Assembly (NCBI RefSeq): GCF_965227735.1
Contig: NZ_OZ245776.1
Coordinates: 7,254,001 to 7,318,000 of the forward strand
Length of the DNA: 64,000 nucleotides
Source of the DNA: Larkinella sp965227735
Lineage (GTDB): Bacteria > Bacteroidota > Bacteroidia > Cytophagales > Spirosomataceae
Direction of reading: 5' to 3'
Shown here in pieces: positions 7,943-17,116 of this stretch. Positions within the stretch are counted from its first letter, which is position 1. Every line of letters begins with the position of its first letter. Made by a program: the position numbers and the translations under genes. Below the pieces are notes generated by a model, which was not told where the DNA came from, searched no databases, and saw only the letters and a program-made list of their open reading frames with translations.

Positions 7943-9184
7943 ATGCAACGAAGACATTTTCTGAAATCTGCGGTGCTGGGTTCCGGAGCCATTCTGACCG
8001 GTATTCCCTTGTTGAGTGAAGCGGCCATTCCCAAACTGAAGATTACCAAAATCCGGTATTATGCGGCACCCGGTTACAACAAACCGCTGTTTAACCAGGC
8101 GCGGGGCATTGTCGAGATTGAAACCGACGGCGGTATTGTTGGTATCGGTGAAGGTGGTTCGAAAGATATGATTGAGCAGTGTGCGCAGATGATGATTGGC
8201 GAAAATCCGTTCCGCATCGAACACATCTGGCAGAATCTGTACCGGGGCATGTTTTATCCGCCGGGCCGCGAAAAACTGCACGCCCAGGGTGCGCTCGACA
8301 TGGCACTTTGGGATCTCAAAGGCAAGGCGCTCGGGGTGCCGGTGTATGAACTGCTGGGCGGTGCGACCCGCGATTACGTCGAATGCTACGCCACCGGTTT
8401 CCGGGCGTCCAAAGCCACAACGGAAGAAGGTCGGGCGCAGGACTGCATCAAGGCCGGATTGCGGGCCTACCGGATTGGGCCGACGGGTGGAAACGGCACC
8501 GAACCGTTCGATTTTTACGACAACGCGAAGAAAACCATCGACTTCTGCAAACGCATCGACGCGGCCGTTGGCGGGGGCGGTAAATGGGCCGTCGATCTGC
8601 ACACCCGGTTCGATACGACGGAGGGCATCAAAATCTGCAAGGCGCTGGAATCGCTGGAACCGTATTTTGTGGAAGACATCGTCCGGTCGGAAAACCCGGA
8701 TGTTTACAAAACCGTGCGGGCGATGACCAACGTACCCATTGCCGTGGGCGAGCAGTTTGGCGACCGCTGGGACAGCAACACCTTCATCGAGCAGCACCTG
8801 ATCGACTACACCCGGTTTACGGTTCCGAATACCGGCGGTATTTCCGAATTCAAAAAACTGGCGTCGATGTGTGAAACCCATTACGTGGGCATGATTCCGC
8901 ATTTTACCGGCCCCTTAGCCACCGCTACGCTGGTTCACGTCCTGGGTTCGAGCAGTCCGACGCGCTGCCTGATGGAACTGGGTGGGGGCGAACCCGAACG
9001 ACCGCCCTACTTTAACGAAGACTACGTGAATTTTAAAAACGGCAAACTATACCTCAATCCCGAACCGGGGCTAGGCGTCAAATTTGATCCGAAAAAAGCA
9101 ACGTTTGTCCTGGAAGTTACCGCCAACACGAAGTTCCCGCACCCGATCCTGAAAGCCCCGGATGGCTCCATCCATAACTGGTAG
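7943..9184 (+). CDS. Mandelate racemase/muconate lactonizing-type (enolase superfamily) sugar-acid dehydratase with Tat leader
   Basis: A 413-aa enolase-superfamily protein. Predicted metal ligands and catalytic residues are Asp218 and His220 (VDLHTRF), Glu244 (FVEDIV), Glu270 (AVGEQFG) and His320 (IPHFTGP), the pattern of acid-sugar dehydratases of the mandelate racemase subgroup. An open frame runs back to 7853, but those 30 codons read through the hairpin at 7856-7897. The ATG at 7943 gives a Tat-type leader (QRRHFLKSAVLG) with a cleavage-like SEA site. Export would be unusual, since sugar-acid dehydratases are normally cytoplasmic. It is followed by susC after 38 bases. The substrate is an aldonate or uronate, not further defined. 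Confidence 0.88.
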   Translation: MQRRHFLKSAVLGSGAILTGIPLLSEAAIPKLKITKIRYYAAPGYNKPLFNQARGIVEIETDGGIVGIGEGGSKDMIEQCAQMMIGENPFRIEHIWQNLYRGMFYPPGREKLHAQGALDMALWDLKGKALGVPVYELLGGATRDYVECYATGFRASKATTEEGRAQDCIKAGLRAYRIGPTGGNGTEPFDFYDNAKKTIDFCKRIDAAVGGGGKWAVDLHTRFDTTEGIKICKALESLEPYFVEDIVRSENPDVYKTVRAMTNVPIAVGEQFGDRWDSNTFIEQHLIDYTRFTVPNTGGISEFKKLASMCETHYVGMIPHFTGPLATATLVHVLGSSSPTRCLMELGGGEPERPPYFNEDYVNFKNGKLYLNPEPGLGVKFDPKKATFVLEVTANTKFPHPILKAPDGSIHNW

Positions 9185-9222
9185 AATAAAGAATTTCCTA
9201 CACCCTTATCTCTATTCCTAAC

Positions 9223-12200
9223 ATGAAAAAACCTGTAAAAATCCTGGTATTTCTGCTGGTTCTGGGCCAAACCCTGGCCTTTGCCCAGAACAACCGCGTG
9301 ACCGGCAAAGTCACCGGGGCCGACAACAAGGCGCTTCCCGGCGTGAATGTGCTGGTGAGCGGAACCACCGTGGGGACAGTCGCCGATGCCGATGGCAACT
9401 ACGCCATCAATGCGCCCTCAGATGCTTCGCTGGTCTTTTCCTACATCAGCTACATCACCCAAACCGTTGCGGTCAACAGCCGTTCGGTGATCAATGTGCA
9501 ACTGGTGGAGGATACCAAAAATCTGAACGAAGTGGTCGTGACGGCCCTCGGGATCAAACGCGAAGCGAAAACGCTGGGGTATGCCACCGCCACGGTCAAC
9601 GCCGACCAGATTTCGACCAATCGCAGCCCCAACCTGATGACCGGTTTGCAGGGCAAAATGGCGGGGGTCAACATCTCGACCATGTCGACCGGGCCGGGCG
9701 GCAGTTCCAAAATCCGGATTCGGGGCCAGTCGTCGTTCAGTGGACAAAACAACCCGCTGATTGTCATCAACGGGGTTCCGGTCGACAATTCCAACTATGC
9801 CCTGGGCGGCAACTTTGGAAACCGCTCGGCCAACAGTTCGGACGGGGGTGACGGTCTTTCGAGTATCAACCCCGACGACATCGAGACGATGACGGTTTTG
9901 AAAGGTGCCACGGCAGCCGCCCTGTACGGGTCGCGGGCGAAAGACGGCGTGGTGATGATCACGACCAAAAGCCGGGGGGCGGGCAAAGGTTTCGGGGTGG
10001 AATACAACACCAATTTTACGACCGACACCCCCCTGGATTTTACGGATTTCCAGTATGAATACGGTCAGGGTGAGGGCGGTATTCGACCCACGACGCCCAA
10101 CCCGACGTCGGGCGTCTGGAGTTTCGGCGAAAAATTCCAGCCGGGCATGACGCAGGTGCTGTTCGATGGCGAAGTCTATCCCTACGAACCGGTGCGCAAC
10201 CGGGTTCGGCAATTCTACAACATCGGGACCAATTTTACGAACACCCTGACGGTTTCCAACAACACCGAGTCGGGCGGTTTCAGTCTTTCATTTGCCAATA
10301 CGGACAACAAGGCAATCACGCCGAATTCGGATTTTAACCGGAAAACCATCAACCTGGGTTTCTCGCAGAACATCAATAAAAATCTGGTCGCCAGCGGGAA
10401 CATCAACTATTCCAACGAATACAACCGCAATCCGACGCAGCTCAACACCCAGGATTTTGCCACGCCCACGGTGGTCATGACGCTGGCAAACTCGATGCCG
10501 TTTGAAGCCCTCAAAAACAATCAGGTGCTGCCCAATGGCGATGAGTTCGTGTTTTCGCGGTTTCTGGTACGGAACAATCCCTACTATTCGGTGAACTACC
10601 ACTTCGAAAACATTAAACGCGACCGGCTTTTTGGCAACGTCGCGCTGAAATACCAGTTTACGAAGTGGCTGTATTTGCAGGGACGGTTGGCGCAGGATTT
10701 GTATACCCGGAACCAGGATTATAACATTCCGAACGGCTACGCGCCGATTGCCAAAGCCCCGGCGGGGTACGTCAACGGGTCGTATACGCAGGATGTGCGC
10801 AAGTTTGTGGAACGGAATTATGACTTTATTCTGGGCGGAAACCACACGTTCGGAAACATTGGCGTCGATGTTACCCTCGGTGGAAACCAGCGGTTTGTGC
10901 GGATGGACTACAACAGCGTGGCTGTGCAGGATTTTGTGCAACCCGGTTTGTATACGGTGATGAACGGACGGGTGAAAAACCCCTTGTACAGTTTGTCGGA
11001 ACGGAAAATCAATTCGCTGTATGCGGCCGCGACCATTTCCTACAAAGAATATCTGTTCCTGAATGCCACCGCGCGGAATGACTGGTTTTCAACGCTTTCG
11101 CCCGAAAACCGCAGCATCCTGTATCCCTCGGTGACGGGGAGCTTCGTGTTTTCGCAGGCCTTTACCAATCTGCCGACCTGGCTGACGTTCGGGAAGATCC
11201 GGGCCGCCTATGCGCAGGTGGGCGACGACAACGTAAGCCCGTATTCTAACGCGCTGTTTTATGCCGTCAACAACAACAACTTCCCGACGCCTTCCGGTCA
11301 ACTGGTTCCGGTGGGGGGCATCAACGCGTCGTCGGTGCCCAACCGCAACCTGCGGCCGTTGCGGGTTTCGGAAGCCGAAGGCGGTATTGAGTTGAAATTC
11401 TTCAACAACCGCCTGGGCCTCGACTTTACGTATTACCGGAAAATAACCGAAGATCAGATTCTGGCGACGCAGGTTTCGGATGCGTCGTCGTATACCAACA
11501 AACTGATCAACGTCGGTAAAAGCATGAACAAAGGGATCGAGGTGTTGCTGACCGGCACGCCCATCAACACCTCGGCGTTCCGCTGGGATGTCAGCGCCAA
11601 TTTTGCCTACAACACGTCCGAAGTGCTGACACTGGGGTTGGGCGTGGCCGATACTATGATTACCGTCGGCGGGTCGGGGGGGAGCACGCTCCGGCAGGTG
11701 GTGGGCAAACCCATTGGCCAGTTGTTCACGTTTAACTACCTCCGCGATGCGCAGGGAAGGCAGGTGTTTGATAAAGGAAGCGGGCGTCCGTTGCGCAACA
11801 ACACGCCGGTGAACGTCGGAAATGCCTTGCCAAAATACTTTGGCGGTATTACCAACACCTTCAATTACAAGGGAATAACGCTTTCGGCCCTGATCGATTT
11901 CAAATTGGGACACAAAATGATTGGCGGTCAGAACATGAATTACCTGCGCCACGGTCTGCACAAAAAGACACTCGATGGCCGGGCCGAGGGCTACGTCATT
12001 GGCAAAGGCGTGAACCCGGACGGCGAAGTGAACACGACGCGCTCCGCCGTGCAGCCGTTCTATGAAACGCCGAACGTGCTCGGGATTTACGAGGATTTTA
12101 TCTACAACGCCGGGTTCTGGAAACTCCGTCAGCTTACGCTGGGCTACGATTTTACGAAGCTGCTGCCGCAGAAATTTTTCATCAAGGGCATTCGCCTGAG

Positions 12201-12357
12201 TGCGGTTGCCAACAACGTGGCGGTTTTGAAAAAATGGACCGAAAACATGGACCCGGAGATGGTGAACAATGCGTCGGATAACGCGACCGGTCTGGATTTC
12301 TGGCCGAGTTTGCCCCCAACCCGTAGCATGGGTTTCAACCTGAACATCAAGTTTTAA
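9223..12357 (+). CDS. SusC/RagA family TonB-linked outer membrane transporter
   Basis: A 1044-aa outer-membrane protein. A signal peptide (MKKPVKILVFLLVLGQTLAFA) is followed by a carboxypeptidase-regulatory-like domain (about 25-110), a TonB plug (LNEVVVTALGIKREAKTLGY near 110; IRGQSSFSGQNNPLIVING near 170) and a long beta barrel ending in an aromatic residue (NLNIKF). With the SusD-like protein 27 bases downstream it forms an import complex for oligosaccharides or similar ligands. The neighbours suggest a ligand containing an aldonate or uronate. No dedicated glycoside hydrolase is seen in the locus. Confidence 0.96.
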   Translation: MKKPVKILVFLLVLGQTLAFAQNNRVTGKVTGADNKALPGVNVLVSGTTVGTVADADGNYAINAPSDASLVFSYISYITQTVAVNSRSVINVQLVEDTKNLNEVVVTALGIKREAKTLGYATATVNADQISTNRSPNLMTGLQGKMAGVNISTMSTGPGGSSKIRIRGQSSFSGQNNPLIVINGVPVDNSNYALGGNFGNRSANSSDGGDGLSSINPDDIETMTVLKGATAAALYGSRAKDGVVMITTKSRGAGKGFGVEYNTNFTTDTPLDFTDFQYEYGQGEGGIRPTTPNPTSGVWSFGEKFQPGMTQVLFDGEVYPYEPVRNRVRQFYNIGTNFTNTLTVSNNTESGGFSLSFANTDNKAITPNSDFNRKTINLGFSQNINKNLVASGNINYSNEYNRNPTQLNTQDFATPTVVMTLANSMPFEALKNNQVLPNGDEFVFSRFLVRNNPYYSVNYHFENIKRDRLFGNVALKYQFTKWLYLQGRLAQDLYTRNQDYNIPNGYAPIAKAPAGYVNGSYTQDVRKFVERNYDFILGGNHTFGNIGVDVTLGGNQRFVRMDYNSVAVQDFVQPGLYTVMNGRVKNPLYSLSERKINSLYAAATISYKEYLFLNATARNDWFSTLSPENRSILYPSVTGSFVFSQAFTNLPTWLTFGKIRAAYAQVGDDNVSPYSNALFYAVNNNNFPTPSGQLVPVGGINASSVPNRNLRPLRVSEAEGGIELKFFNNRLGLDFTYYRKITEDQILATQVSDASSYTNKLINVGKSMNKGIEVLLTGTPINTSAFRWDVSANFAYNTSEVLTLGLGVADTMITVGGSGGSTLRQVVGKPIGQLFTFNYLRDAQGRQVFDKGSGRPLRNNTPVNVGNALPKYFGGITNTFNYKGITLSALIDFKLGHKMIGGQNMNYLRHGLHKKTLDGRAEGYVIGKGVNPDGEVNTTRSAVQPFYETPNVLGIYEDFIYNAGFWKLRQLTLGYDFTKLLPQKFFIKGIRLSAVANNVAVLKKWTENMDPEMVNNASDNATGLDFWPSLPPTRSMGFNLNIKF

Positions 12358-12384
12358 TCCGTTGAACGATCCTGAAAAGAAACC

Positions 12385-13932
12385 ATGAAAACGAAACTAA
12401 AACTCATTCTGGGCTTGCTGACGACGTTCAGTCTGCTCACCGGTTGCGACGATCAATTCGACGAAATCAATACCAACAAAGTCGATCCCACCACGCTGGC
12501 ACCGTCGTTCGTAATGAACAAAGCCATCATCGACGCGACTTACCTCGACGGTTTCGGCACACTGCAAATGCTGTGTTACGAATTCGGTATTGTGCAGCAG
12601 ATCATCACGCCCTACGGCAGTTCGCTGGCCGGGGCCAACTACAACCAGAATAACGTGAGCAACACGCCCCTGGTCTGGCAGAATTTCTACCGGAACGTGC
12701 TGAAACAGATTGTCGATGTCGTGGAGAAAACGAAAGAAGATGCCAATCGGACCAATCTGTACCACTCGGCCCGGATCTGGAAGGCGTACTCGTTCATGAT
12801 TTTGACCGACACCTACGGCGATATACCATATACCGAAGCGGCAAAAGGTTACATCAGCGAAATCACCTCGCCGAAATACGATTCGCAGGAAGTGATTTAC
12901 AAGGACATCCTGAAAGAACTGGACGAAGCCTCGGCGGCACTGGATGCGACGAAAGCCATTGAAACCACCGACATTTTATACGGCGGCAACGTAGCCAAAT
13001 GGAAAAAACTCGGGTACTCGCTGATGTTGCGGGCGGCCATGCGCCTGACCAAAGTGGACCCGACGACCGCCAGAACCTACGTGACGAAAGCCGTTGCTGG
13101 CGGGGTCATGCAGTCCAACGACGATAACTCGGTGATGCGGCACACGGCTTTGTATAACAACTGGATTGCCAATCACTTACAGGCTCGCGAGAAAACCAAT
13201 TTTTACCTGACCGCGCCGTTTGTGAATTACCTCAAAACCAACAATGACCCGCGTTTGGCTTCAATTGCCGTCCGGTATGTGGGTGCGAAAGGCGGGCCGG
13301 AGCAGGTGGCTTCCCGGGCTTCGACCGATCCGAAAGTGCAGATTGGGATGCCAATGGGCTATGACAACGTGACGGTTTCGACCCCGGCGGTTCTGGCGCA
13401 ATATGGCGTTGCCAGCCTCTGGGATTTCACGCAGGTCAACCTGAACACGGTGTTGAAACTGGACGCGCCGGAGTTTCACGTCACGCACTCGCAAACGCAA
13501 CTGCTGCTGGCGGAGGCCGCCGTGCGGGGTTGGGTGACGGGGAATGCGGCTGATTTTTATGCCAAAGGCATTCGGGCGAACATGGAGCAGATGGCTGCTT
13601 ACGACGCCACAGCCGCCATTAAAGAAGATGCCATTCAGGCCTATCTGGCGGCTCATCCCTTCGACACGGCCAAGGCGCTGGAGTTGATCAACACGCAATA
13701 CTGGGTGTCGTCGTTCCTGAACGGCCCCGAACTGTTCGCCAATTTCCGCCGAAGCGGCTTTCCGACTTTATCCAAAAACCCCTATCCGGCTTCTGAAATA
13801 ACCGAAGATTTCATTCGCCGGATGCCGTACCCCGACAGTGAAACCATTGTCAACCAGCAGAATGTCAATGCCGCCATCGCCCGGCAGGGGCCAAATACCT
13901 TGAGCACACGGGTTTGGTGGGATAAGAAGTGA
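12385..13932 (+). CDS. SusD/RagB-like outer membrane lipoprotein (SusD_2 type)
   Basis: A 515-aa surface lipoprotein with a lipobox ending at Cys21 (SLLTGC). It has the alpha-helical TPR-like fold typical of SusD homologs of the SusD-like_2 group: ILTDTYGDIPYTEAAKG near 137, and FRRSGFPTLSKNPYP near the C-terminus, which matches the family's conserved end. It lies directly after susC and acts as the ligand-binding lid of that transporter. The 129 bases to the next gene hold a long hairpin. Confidence 0.94.
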   Translation: MKTKLKLILGLLTTFSLLTGCDDQFDEINTNKVDPTTLAPSFVMNKAIIDATYLDGFGTLQMLCYEFGIVQQIITPYGSSLAGANYNQNNVSNTPLVWQNFYRNVLKQIVDVVEKTKEDANRTNLYHSARIWKAYSFMILTDTYGDIPYTEAAKGYISEITSPKYDSQEVIYKDILKELDEASAALDATKAIETTDILYGGNVAKWKKLGYSLMLRAAMRLTKVDPTTARTYVTKAVAGGVMQSNDDNSVMRHTALYNNWIANHLQAREKTNFYLTAPFVNYLKTNNDPRLASIAVRYVGAKGGPEQVASRASTDPKVQIGMPMGYDNVTVSTPAVLAQYGVASLWDFTQVNLNTVLKLDAPEFHVTHSQTQLLLAEAAVRGWVTGNAADFYAKGIRANMEQMAAYDATAAIKEDAIQAYLAAHPFDTAKALELINTQYWVSSFLNGPELFANFRRSGFPTLSKNPYPASEITEDFIRRMPYPDSETIVNQQNVNAAIARQGPNTLSTRVWWDKK

Positions 13933-13936
13933 GTTA

Positions 13937-14035
13937 TTACACAGAGTTTATCAGAGGACATCAGGGTTTATCAGTGGAAAAAGAGAGAAATAATACTTTG
14001 ATAAACTCTGATGTTCTCTGATAAACTCTGTGTAA
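13937..14035. repeat. Long inverted repeat between susD-like gene and galactonate dehydratase gene
   Basis: Two arms of about 38 bases beginning TTACACAGAGTTTATCAGAG and ending in its complement, with only a few mismatches and an A-rich loop. Each arm itself contains the word AGAGTTTATCAG or GGGTTTATCAG twice. It begins five bases after the susD stop. It could work as a 3' RNA-stabilising stem or partial terminator that tunes susCD against downstream genes. Confidence 0.8.
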
Positions 14036-14061
14036 CAGTACGTACTTAACCTGATTCAAAA

Positions 14062-15297
14062 ATGAAGAAATCGAGTATTTCCCGACGCACCGCCATCCAG
14101 TCGGTTTTGGGCGTAGCGGGCACCACGATCACGGCCTTGCCCCAGTCATCCTACGCGTCCAGTCCCGGCCAGTTCCGGGAGTATGGCAAAGTGAAAATCA
14201 CCAAACTGGAAACGTTTCTGGTGAAACCCCGCTGGATTTTCCTGAAAATACACACCGATGTGGGCGTGGTAGGGTTGGGCGAACCACTGCTGGAAGGCCG
14301 GGCATTAACGATCCAAACCGCCATCAAAGAAGTTGAGCCGTATCTGATTGGCAAAGACCCCCGGCACATTATTCACCACTGGCAGGCCATTTACCGGCAT
14401 GCGTTTTACCGGGGTGGTCCCATTTTGACGAGCGCCCTGAGCGGGATCGATCACGCCTTATGGGACATCAAAGGCAAGCTGTTGAACATACCGGTTTATG
14501 AACTGTTCGGTGGCCCTACCCGCGACCGCGTCCGGATTTACGGCCGGGCGAGCAATGCCGAGGACATGAAGAAACGGAAGGCGGAAGGCTACACGGTGAT
14601 CAAAACCGGGATTGCCAAGAAAAATCCGGCCAATATTGTGGAGAATCCCCAGTTTGTAAAGTACGCAATCGATAATTTTGCCTCGCTTCGGGAAGCGGGT
14701 GGGCCGGAGATGGACATTGCCATCGACTTTCACGGGGCCATTTCGCCCCAACTGGCCAAGGTGCTGATCAAGGGACTGGAACCGTATCAGCCGATGTTTA
14801 TCGAAGAACCGTGTCAGGCGCAGAACGTAGATACGATGGTGGACATCGCGCGCGGAACCCATTTGCCGATTGCCACCGGCGAACGGATTTTTACGAAATG
14901 GGGTTTTCGCGAGATTCTGGAAAAAGGAGCCGCCAGCATCATTCAGCCGGATCTTTGCCACGCGGGCGGGATTACGGAAGGGCGGATCATTGCCGGTATG
15001 GCCGAAGCTTATTACGTGCCGATTGCTCCACACAACCCGATGGGGCCGATTTCGCTGGCAGTTGGCTTGCATCTGGCTGCGAGCGTACCCAATTTTCTGG
15101 TACAGGAACAGGTTTCGCTGGGCGAGGGCTATTTGAAAAAACCGTTTAAACTGGAAAAAGACGGGACGGTTTTGATTCCGTCGGGGCCGGGTCTGGGTGT
15201 CGAACTCGATGAAGCTCAACTCAAAGACAAAATTGGCCACGACTGGAAAAACCCGGAAACGTACAACGCGCTGGACGGTTCTGTCGTCGATTGGTAA
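14062..15297 (+). CDS. dgoD: D-galactonate dehydratase (DgoD-like) with Tat-like leader
   Basis: A 411-aa enolase-superfamily protein closely resembling E. coli DgoD in order and wording: PRWIFLKIHTDVGVVGLGEP, FYRGGPILTSALSGIDHALW, IDFHGAISP, MFIEEP, QPDLCHAGGITE, APHNPMGPI. Active-site residues are Asp222, His224, Glu248, Glu274 and His324. The enzyme converts galactonate to 2-dehydro-3-deoxygalactonate. E. coli DgoD starts at the residue equivalent to about Val44 here; the extra N-terminus (SRRTAIQSVLGVAGTTITAL) looks like a Tat signal, implying a periplasmic enzyme. Kinase, aldolase and transporter genes follow, completing the De Ley-Doudoroff route. Confidence 0.92.
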   Translation: MKKSSISRRTAIQSVLGVAGTTITALPQSSYASSPGQFREYGKVKITKLETFLVKPRWIFLKIHTDVGVVGLGEPLLEGRALTIQTAIKEVEPYLIGKDPRHIIHHWQAIYRHAFYRGGPILTSALSGIDHALWDIKGKLLNIPVYELFGGPTRDRVRIYGRASNAEDMKKRKAEGYTVIKTGIAKKNPANIVENPQFVKYAIDNFASLREAGGPEMDIAIDFHGAISPQLAKVLIKGLEPYQPMFIEEPCQAQNVDTMVDIARGTHLPIATGERIFTKWGFREILEKGAASIIQPDLCHAGGITEGRIIAGMAEAYYVPIAPHNPMGPISLAVGLHLAASVPNFLVQEQVSLGEGYLKKPFKLEKDGTVLIPSGPGLGVELDEAQLKDKIGHDWKNPETYNALDGSVVDW

Positions 15298-15305
15298 TTG
15301 ATTAG

Positions 15306-15391
15306 CAGTATCCGGTTTTCGGTATCCGGTTTTCGGTATGCGGGACTGGTGTGTCAACTACCGAAAACCGAAAACCGTATACCAAAAACTG
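15306..15391. repeat. Inverted repeat built of short repeated words between dgoD and dgoK
   Basis: The left side holds TATCCGGTTTTCGG twice in tandem. The right side holds ACCGAAAACCGAAAACCGTA, giving an imperfect stem around a short loop. It occupies most of the space between the dgoD stop and the dgoK start. An in-frame ATG at 15338 inside this element would add 25 residues to DgoK and is judged false. Confidence 0.7.
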
Positions 15392-15412
15392 AAACTTAAA
15401 CCAGACTGGTTA

Positions 15413-16411
15413 ATGAGTAACTATTTATTATGTTGTGACTGGGGGACTTCTTTTTTTCGATTGCGACTCATTGACCGGTCCGATTATCGACTCATCGAAG
15501 AAGTTACTTCGCAGCAGGGTATCGCCGGTATTTACACGAACTGGAAAGCGATTGGGGAACGGGCCGGCATTGGAAAGGAACAGTTTTTTCGGGATGCACT
15601 GCTAAAACAGATCGACTTACTGGCCAGCAATGCCGGAATTAAACTGGATCAGGTTCCGGTGGCGGTTTCGGGTATGGCCTCTTCCTCCATCGGAATGGAC
15701 GAACTACCGTATGCGTCTTTGCCCTTCGCGATGGATGGCAGTCAGGCCAGTTTTCGCCACTTCGATGCGACCGAAGCGTTTCCGCACGAACTGATTTTGA
15801 TTTCTGGCGTGAAGAGTCAGGAAGACGTAATGCGGGGGGAAGAAACGCAGTTGATTGGCTTAACGGCCCTCCTCGACCGGGAAGGAAACCGCCCCAACGA
15901 AGCCATTTTCATCTTTCCCGGCACCCATTCCAAGCACATGTATGTGCAGGGGGGGCAACTGCTGAATTTTGAAACCTACATGACCGGCGAGGTTTTCAAC
16001 CTGATGGCTTCCACCAGCATTTTAAAAGACTCCGTGGACGTCAGTGGTTTCAATGACTTTTCGGAGGTTCATCTGGCGGCTTTTAAAGCGGGTCTTTCGG
16101 AGGCCGGTGCGCCCTTGTTGAACCGACTGTTTACGGTCAGAACCAATCAATTGTTCGGGAATTTAACAAAACAGCAAAATGCGTTTTACCTGAGCGGACT
16201 GTTGATTGGGGCTGAACTAAAACCGCTTCAGGAAAAGGATAGCTGGCAACTGGTTTTGTGCAGTGGAACCAACCTGTTTCCTTTTTATAAACAGGCGATT
16301 GAAGACCTGAATTTGTCCGGACGAACGACCACCATTGCCGCCGAGCGGATTGACAAAGCCGCCATCATCGGGCAGGTTATTCTGTTTCAGAACCAGAACC
16401 TAAACGTTTAA
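15413..16411 (+). CDS. dgoK: 2-dehydro-3-deoxygalactonokinase
   Basis: A 332-aa sugar-acid kinase of the DgoK family. The N-terminal phosphate loop is CCDWGTSFFRLRLI, followed by the typical blocks VAVSGMASSSIGMDELPYA, ISGVKSQEDVMRGEETQLIG, FPGTHSKHMYV and NFETYMTGEVFNLM. It phosphorylates 2-keto-3-deoxygalactonate in the cytoplasm. The ATG at 15413 is chosen because it places the nucleotide loop at residue 7, as in homologs; the upstream ATG lies in a repeat. The aldolase gene follows after 11 bases. Confidence 0.94.
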   Translation: MSNYLLCCDWGTSFFRLRLIDRSDYRLIEEVTSQQGIAGIYTNWKAIGERAGIGKEQFFRDALLKQIDLLASNAGIKLDQVPVAVSGMASSSIGMDELPYASLPFAMDGSQASFRHFDATEAFPHELILISGVKSQEDVMRGEETQLIGLTALLDREGNRPNEAIFIFPGTHSKHMYVQGGQLLNFETYMTGEVFNLMASTSILKDSVDVSGFNDFSEVHLAAFKAGLSEAGAPLLNRLFTVRTNQLFGNLTKQQNAFYLSGLLIGAELKPLQEKDSWQLVLCSGTNLFPFYKQAIEDLNLSGRTTTIAAERIDKAAIIGQVILFQNQNLNV

Positions 16412-16422
16412 GCTGTCATCGA

Positions 16423-17067
16423 ATGAGTCAGACTCTTTTTTCCTGGGATTTATTTAAAAAAGCCCCCATCATCGGAATTGTCAGAAATCTGGCGGTTGAG
16501 GATGTGATCAAAATCCTGCCGGTTTACCGGAACGCCGGACTCACCACGATTGAAATTACGATGAATACCGCCGGAGCCGAAGACCTCATCCGGTTTGCCG
16601 TTGCGCAGGAGCAAACCGGACTGAACATCGGTGCCGGAACGGTTTGTACAGAACCGGAACTGGAGCGGGCGCTGGCGGCCGGGGCGCAGTTTATCGTAAC
16701 GCCCATTCTCAACGAGAACGTGATCCGGACGTGCGTGGCGCGTGACATACCGATCTTTCCGGGCGCGTTTACGCCTTCCGAAATTTACAAAGCCTGGTCG
16801 CTGGGAGCCAGTATGGTCAAGGTTTTTCCCGCGGCATCACTCGGTTATTCGTACCTGAAAGAAGTGAAAGGGCCGCTCAACCAGATCAGGTTGGTGCCGA
16901 CGGGCGGGGTGAGTCTGGCCAACATGACGGATTTCCTGAAAGCCGGGGCCGACGGGCTGGGTATCGGCGGTCAACTATTTGATAATAAACTGATTCAACA
17001 AAAAAACTGGCACGGTTTGCAGCAACATTTCCGGCAGTTTGTCGACCAGCTCTCAGCCAGTCAATGA
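16423..17067 (+). CDS. 2-dehydro-3-deoxy-6-phosphogalactonate / KDPG aldolase
   Basis: A 214-aa class I aldolase of the KDPG family. The Schiff-base lysine is Lys133 in GASMVKVFPAA and the catalytic Glu44 lies in TTIEITMNT. TPILNENVI and VPTGGVSLANM are also typical. It cleaves KDPGal (or KDPG) to pyruvate and glyceraldehyde 3-phosphate, the last step of the De Ley-Doudoroff pathway. Sequence alone does not separate DgoA from Eda; its position after dgoK favours the galactonate role. Confidence 0.93.
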   Translation: MSQTLFSWDLFKKAPIIGIVRNLAVEDVIKILPVYRNAGLTTIEITMNTAGAEDLIRFAVAQEQTGLNIGAGTVCTEPELERALAAGAQFIVTPILNENVIRTCVARDIPIFPGAFTPSEIYKAWSLGASMVKVFPAASLGYSYLKEVKGPLNQIRLVPTGGVSLANMTDFLKAGADGLGIGGQLFDNKLIQQKNWHGLQQHFRQFVDQLSASQ

Positions 17068-17116
17068 GTTTCGTCTCCCGTTTCAACCTGACTATTCACC
17101 CAAGATCCTACCCCGC

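Noticed and set aside
9418..10212. 264-codon minus-strand frame across susC (similar ones at 11089-11961 and 7910-8902)
   Set aside because: Fully antisense to clear susC or dehydratase coding sequence, rich in His/Arg/Gly as expected for shadow frames; no domain recognised.
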